Shown here in pieces: positions 58,720 to 64,000 of a stretch of DNA of 64,000 nucleotides. Both the position numbers and the translations under genes were made by a program. This DNA comes from Agapanthus africanus (Eukaryota; Streptophyta; Magnoliopsida; Asparagales; Amaryllidaceae). Location: positions 322,656,654 through 322,720,653 of the forward strand of contig JASDDO010000004.1 in NCBI GenBank assembly GCA_030015575.1, written 5' to 3'. Each line of letters opens with the position of its first letter. The stretch's first letter is position 1. The notes under the pieces were generated by a model. It was not told where the DNA came from. It searched no databases and saw only the letters and a program-made list of their open reading frames with translations.

Positions 58720-59914
58720 AGTACAAATGCGGGTGCTTGGTTCCTACATTCGGGGGTATCCTTTCATTGTACTTCAGGCTGGAATCACTTTAGCGAGTAT
58801 GTTCAAGAGGACCTTGGACATGTGACAGTGGGAAATGGTCAGCTGTGCAAGATCGTTGGAAAATGGACGATCATATAACAACAATCAGGAGGAGGTCAAA
58901 TAAAACTGAAGAACGTTATACACATTCCAGATCTGAAGAAAAGCTTAATTTCTACAAGTCAGCTGGACAACGAAGGTTACATGACTGTGTTTGGGAATTC
59001 TCAATAGAAGATTTCCAAAGAAGCATTGGTGATCGTAAAGGGCAAGTTGAGCGGTTTATTGTACTCATTCAGTGGGAGCAGTGGAGCTTCGGTTGCATTG
59101 GTGACAGGTTCGAATACAGATTCGGAGAATTCGTTGTGGCACAAAAGATTGGGGTACCTCAGTGAGAAGAATATGAAGATTCTTCAGGGTAGGAGGCTTC
59201 TTTCTGGGCTAAAAAAGTGGAGTTGGGACTTTAAGAGAGTTGCGTTTGTGGAAAGCAAAGCAGACTAAGGTTTTAGATTAGAGGTGTTGCTAAGACGACC
59301 ACGAAGTTAGAGATAGTTCATACAGATGTATAGGGTCCGGCCTCGGTGGAGTCTTATAGAGGAAATCAATACTTTGTAACTTTCATAGATGATACAAGCA
59401 GGAAGACCCGGGTTTATGCGATGAAGAAGAAGTCTGATGTGTTTGGTCCCTTTAAACACTAGATTGCACAGGTGGAGAACCAGACATGACGAAGTTTAAG
59501 TGCCTGAAGTTCGATAACGGCGGGGAATATTGCACACAAGAGTTTGAGGTGTTTTGCTCACAGAAGGGTATTCGTTAGTTGAAGATGGTACCGGGGATGC
59601 CGCAACAGAGCGACATCGCTGAAAGGATAAACATGACAATCCTATAGCAGGTGCAGAGCATGACCTTGGATACGAATGTGCCGAAATTCCAATGGGAAGC
59701 AGCTGTCGATGCTGCTGTGTATCTGATCAACAGAAGCTCGTCGAGTGTGCTCGATGGAGGTATTCCGGAAGAAATTTGGCCAGGTAAACCGGTTAATTAC
59801 TCGCACCTCAAAGTATTTGGTAGCATTGCGTATTCTTTGATTGATAAGGCGGAAAATAGTAAGCTTGACTCCAAGTCTAGGAAGTGTGCTTTCATCGGGT
59901 ATGGTGGAGATGAG
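58720..59914 (+). pseudogene. Protease and integrase remnant of Copia-3
   Basis: Protease-like sequence lies at about 58730-58870, then the GAG-pre-integrase block SLWHKRLGYLSEKNMKILQG at about 59130-59190. The integrase core at about 59300-59700 retains FIDDTSRK- and QQS-type words. A tail at about 59680-59905 has WEAAVDAAVYLINRSSSSVL, PEEIWPGKPVNYSHLKVFGS and KSRKCAFIGYGG. It is heavily broken and ends where Copia-4 enters. Confidence 0.75.
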
Positions 59915-61838
59915 TGTTGGATATAGTGCCCTCTAGAAAATTATTGTAATTGCATGTAGGCGATTATGATAATTGAACGAGGACCTATACAGGTAGAACA
60001 GTCTTACTCGAGATGATGGTATAATATCTTGTTTGTCTTTATCATTATTTGTATACGTTTTGATAAAACCCGTAAGATTGTTGCTTGACTACCAGCATTA
60101 TGATGGCGATCATTTATGTAGGAGATGGGTGGTCCATAAGCACATCTTTAAATGTCCCTAGTCGAAGGAGTATCGAGACTGGGCATCGATACTTCGGAGT
60201 AGATTAGTGTTTACTTTTCGAGACCCCAACGAGAGGCGGTGGCCGGCCTCATAAACCATTGGTGTTGAGTCACCTAAGATAGTATACAGGTGCTCACTGG
60301 AGGTGAGTACATTAGATGGACTTGCCTAGAACTTTTAGATGGTATTATACCTATCGTCAGATGGAAGTTCTCTTGCGGCATGAGTACATGTTAATCCTCA
60401 CTGTACTTAGATTACTACCCTACCACGGATCAAAAAAGTCGTGCAAACAGGTTTTAGTCGGGTACAGTCCCAAGCCACATGGAAGCAGTGAACAATCGTC
60501 AGGGATTCGTCTTTCCCGGTATTAGGAGTCGATGTCGCGCTGTGTTGGGTCAGTTATCACCATAAAATCGTTGGCCAAGGTGGATGAGATTTACTTATGT
60601 GATATCAGTAGTTTCTCAGTGGGTGATGAGCTTCAGACCGGCATGACTTATCGGGTTATTAGGGGTCTGACGTTATCTACCCTCTAGACCCGGTATGCGA
60701 TTATCTCAGAAGAAACGACCGGACTGTACGGTGATTTTCACAGACAGGATCAGTAGGGTTACGGATGAGTTTGCTCATCGACCTTCCTTTCGCTCAATAC
60801 CTGGGTAGCCGTTACGTACAGGTAGTGCCGTTGATGTGCTTGTGGTTAAACCCACTTCCTGCGTATTGATGAGTCTTTAGAGTCCCACACGAAGAGTTTT
60901 CCCGGTTTAGGCAAAAAGATGTAGTGGCCGTATATTAATATGTGCAGAGTTCCGATTAATTATATGTACAGGCTATACGGACTTTAATCGGACGGTCGAT
61001 AATACTAGCGGCTTAGGATTAAACCGGATTATTAATCAAGTTTTGATTTAATAATTTATATATATTTTTAATATATGTATTCTAGTATTATTGTTCATTA
61101 TTCATTTTCTCTCTTGGCTATTCTTATTTTTATACAGATACGTGCATATGTATTTTGATACGTATACCGGGTTGTATTCCGTATTTATACAGAATTTGTT
61201 TTAGAAGATGGACACCTCATTATATAATTTTCTTTTTAGAAAATCATTTGCAAATGAGGTGAAGGGTGAGATGGCATTGAGCATGGTTGGAAGTATGTAG
61301 AGAGGAATGAGCTTCATTTGTTTATTGAAAATATTGTGATGATTTTTCCTTGGTTGTAAAATTATGAAGCCATTCTTGCTACATTCTTCACTCTCTCATT
61401 CTTTCAACACTTGCTCATTTTTTGCTCATGGCTAAGTTTCCTCACTTCCTCCTCCTCTTTCTTCACTTTCTCTCTTGAGATTTTAATATGAGAGAAAAAG
61501 ATAGTGGAAAATTCCTATATCCCCACTCTCCATTCCTAACGAGCTTAGAGTATCGGTTGTTTCACTAGGCAAAGCTGGAGCTTGGATCGGTTCTCTCGGA
61601 TGGATCATCCTCGGCGTAGGAGGACCGACTTGCAAGCGCGATCCGGAGCCCCTTGAAGAAAACTTGAGGATGTGGGTATTGCTAACATAGCAGATTAGTA
61701 TAGCTCACTTGTTTTTGTTAGCAAGTTCTAGCTTTTTAGTTCGATTCATAGTTTTGGAACTTTAGTAAACTAGAAATTTTTGAAATTCATGTTGCCATCT
61801 TCTAAAATTAGTTTGCTAGTGTGCCTAAGTTCCCAACA
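59915..61838 (+). repeat. 5' LTR of Copia-4
   Basis: 1924 bp, TGTTGGATATAGTGCCC to agttcccaaCA. It shares order and words with the Copia-1 LTR, such as gactgtacgg, cctgggtagcc and gcgtattgatgagtctttag. Confidence 0.85.
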
Positions 61839-61839
61839 G

Positions 61840-61851
61840 TGGTATCAGAGC
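61840..61851 (+). promoter_or_regulatory. Primer-binding site of Copia-4
   Basis: TGGTATCAGAGC one base after the LTR, the initiator tRNA-Met type. Confidence 0.92.
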
Positions 61852-62993
61852 CAGGCTAGAGGCTAGACTTGTTTATACAAACTTAAAATATCGATCGAAG
61901 ACTTTTTCTGATTCACAATTCCAAAATAGTGCTTGCTGTTCGAATTTCAAAGTTGTTCAAAAAAAATTTCAGGTTATATTAAAATTATGTGTAGGCAAAA
62001 GTAGAGCTAAGAAAAAAATTTGGGCACCTAAATGCAATATTCGGTCGCTGAACCGCCGCTAAATGTGCCATTTAGCCACTGATCCGCGCCCAAAATTTTG
62101 CTACAGTGCCCCAAATTTTTTCTGGGGCTCTAATACAAGGAAATGTGATTTTTGGAATATATAGTTTTGGTCCAGATTTGTTTATGTATTGGTTTGTACA
62201 TGGGGCCGATGCGGAAAATTTTAATCAATCGAAATTTTAAATTAGTGGTTTTCTGTGCATTTGTTTCTGCGACCGTGAATATCATAGCGCGGTATAATCC
62301 GACTGATTGCTATATGTATAATCAGACGTGTTTACGAACATGATATTCATGTTGATGTTTTGCACTGTGTTTATGGTCTTGTTGGATTGTCGCGATGGAT
62401 AGCCCAGTGTATGTAGTGTTAGATGTAATTTTCTGTGATGTAATGTATATTCGTATTACGTAGCGAGCGTCGGACATGTGGACTGCCATCATCGCGGCTT
62501 GTATTATTCTTTGGGGCGCGTTCTGATTGCGGACGTAGTCATCGTTGTATATTCAGGTTTTTATTATATACACTAGGATTGCCCCACTGCAGAGTGCTCG
62601 AGTAGCCGGGTTCTAGAGAGCTACGTGCCTTCATCTTATGGCGTTGAGACTGGGGTGTCTTACTCTAGAATTGGCGGGCTATTCACCACTCGCAGGGGTA
62701 TAGGATTGACCCGTGGAGGGGTGCCCAAATCACCGGATTTTGGAAGTGCTGGGTGGCCCACTCACTTCGTTGATTGGAGTTGTCTCGCTTCTGGGATTGG
62801 CAGGTGGCTTGCAACGCTTGTAAGGGTCTCGGATCCGATACTACGGGCTATCTACATGACCGGGAAAATTTCATTTCATATTTGGCTCCATTTAAATGTA
62901 CTTTTCCTAAATTATCTGCAGTTCCATACTGTGTTTGCTTCTGCTGTGATATTTCTGTGATATTACTTGATATCATGCGTGAGATGAATGTTG

Positions 62994-63036
<43 letters not shown>

Positions 63037-63629
63037 GTAGACGGTATATATGTTTTGCATCCACACTAATCCTATTCCCGCCTTGCCGTAAGTTAAGTAA
63101 CCTTACGGTGAAGACCCGGGACCCTGTGGCGAATACGGATGGCATATATGTGCGTGCCTATTTTCGTTTCTTTTCTGGCATGATATGATTAATTGATGGG
63201 ACTGCATTAATTCTGATTAATGCAAGGAAAATAAACCTAAATGATGTTGTCGGAACCAATTTTTTAAAACTACTCGGTTTTCTTCAAAATAATAGATGTA
63301 TTCGTTTGCTTTGCATAGAGGTATTCGGTTAGGAATATCCTGCACCTCATTCTATGAGGGAAGAGCCTTGATCCCTTCATAGGGAGTTCTCTCTTAAGCA
63401 AAAGTTTATGTTACTAGTTTTAAATATGGAGCCTAAACTACTTCTTTTCAAAGCTATTTGGTTCCTTCAATGATATCAAGTTCATTACGTTAAAGGTTTT
63501 TCGCCAAAAACCAGCCGTAGCCCTCCACCATTTCAGATAAGTAGCTCATAGTGTACGGTAGCTAGGTGATGCTTGTCTGTAGCATGGATATGCGATTATC
63601 TAGGAAAGCAGCATAGTCACGTTGGTCTC
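61852..63629 (+). other. Leader of Copia-4
   Basis: Non-coding. It has a hairpin GCTAAATG-TGC-CATTTAGC at about 62057-62075 at the place where the relatives have GC palindromes, and a (tc)n(ta)n run at 62996-63037. A copy of the block with aggaatatcctgcacctcat lies at about 63333, matching the duplicated block of the other leaders, but here once only. Confidence 0.6.
62996..63037. repeat. (TC)n(TA)n microsatellite
   Basis: A run of tc dinucleotides followed by ta dinucleotides in the Copia-4 leader. Confidence 0.9.
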
Positions 63630-64000
63630 TGTTGCGCCACGGCAGCGCCCCGGCCGTCTATTCCGAGGCCAAATTGCGGAATCAAAAAATTTCCTTACTC
63701 GGAAACCGGCGCTACCGCGGACAATTAAAACCCGGATCGTTAACCATTAACCTATCCTAGCTAACTAGAGATGGGAAGAAAAGTATACCAAGTGATCCGA
63801 GTCCTCCGGTCTTCTCTTCATCGTCCCGATCTCCCGCGGAAGGTCTTGGCTCCACATCGTCGCCTCCTCGCCGGAAGGGCACCACATCGCCTGCGTCTTT
63901 TACGGGCTCCTGCCTCGATACCGAGGCAACTCGGGCATGAAGCCGGCAACTCGACATGCTCAAGATATGCTGTAGAATGTAGTGTAGAAGATGCTTGTCT
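63630..64000. other. Unassigned GC-richer tail, possibly the start of another inserted LTR
   Basis: Similarity to the Copia-1 leader fades near 63600. From 63630 the sequence begins TGttgcgccacggcagcgcc and is clearly GC-richer. It could be the left end of a further nested LTR, but no right end or duplication is in view. A 68-codon minus-strand frame here has no recognisable motif. Confidence 0.3.

Larger units (their letters stand above)
57688..59914 (+). mobile_element. Copia-3: internal part of an old Ty1/copia element
   Basis: It follows the LTR split by Copia-2. It has gag, protease and integrase remnants in the normal copia order and is cut at 59914 by Copia-4. The continuation would lie beyond the window. 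Heavily broken, clearly older than the elements inside it, and of another family than Copia-1 and Copia-2. Confidence 0.8.
59915..64000 (+). mobile_element. Copia-4: Ty1/copia element, 5' part, runs off the window
   Basis: 5' LTR, primer site and leader are inside the window; pol and 3' LTR would lie to the right. The LTR is related to those of Copia-1 and Copia-2 but much diverged, so it is a separate subfamily. The left flank is atgag at 59910-59914; the matching duplication would lie outside. The leader has no recognisable gag, as in its relatives. Confidence 0.8.

Noticed and set aside
63569-64000. gatgcttgtct at 63569-63579 and again at the window end as a possible target duplication
   Set aside because: At 11 bp it is too long for an LTR element, no terminal structure lies next to either copy, and the second copy is cut by the window edge.

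Overview
This window is a dense nest of plant transposable elements. I found no convincing host gene, tRNA, rRNA or CRISPR array. The element types point to an angiosperm nuclear genome: Ty1/copia elements primed from initiator tRNA-Met, a Tat-lineage Ty3/gypsy element with an extra archaeal-type RNase H and an antisense accessory gene, chromovirus LTRs of about 4 kb, and a CACTA (En/Spm) transposon with TNP2 and Transposase_24-type genes. I cannot tell monocot from eudicot. Layout: 1-1941 is gene-free flank with an LTR-like tandem duplication. 1947-17202 is a Tat-lineage gypsy element on the minus strand, bounded by TSD CTTCG. It is interrupted by two solo LTRs, one in its 3' LTR (2732-4309, TSD TGTCA) and one in its RNase H region (11344-12748). 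It carries a plus-strand accessory gene and a 172-bp tandem array between pol and the 3' LTR. 17457-41045 is a CACTA transposon with minus-strand genes, split by a gypsy solo LTR (22289-26602, TSD GTTAT) and by a complete copia element, Copia-1 (29259-39726, TSD CATAT). From about 41046 lies an old copia element, Copia-3. Its LTR is split by Copia-2 (41469-57472, TSD GTAAC), and its integrase region is split by Copia-4 (59915 to beyond the window). Copia-2 contains the 3' part of a chromovirus with its whole 3' LTR (46061-51937). Order of events: by eye, the Copia-1 and Copia-2 LTR pairs differ by about 2-3 % and under 2 %, so these are the most recent datable layers. The Tat LTRs differ by about 6 %. 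Copia-3 and the chromovirus fragment are much more decayed. The CACTA element predates its two passengers. The most unusual items are the Copia-2/chromovirus chimera (a young carrier holding a decayed passenger), a family of copia elements with 2.4-2.8 kb leaders and no recognisable gag, a seven-copy repeat inside the Tat element that could seed a satellite, and paired GC-rich palindromes that recur in several unrelated elements. All percentages are visual estimates, and family names rest on remembered motifs without any database search.
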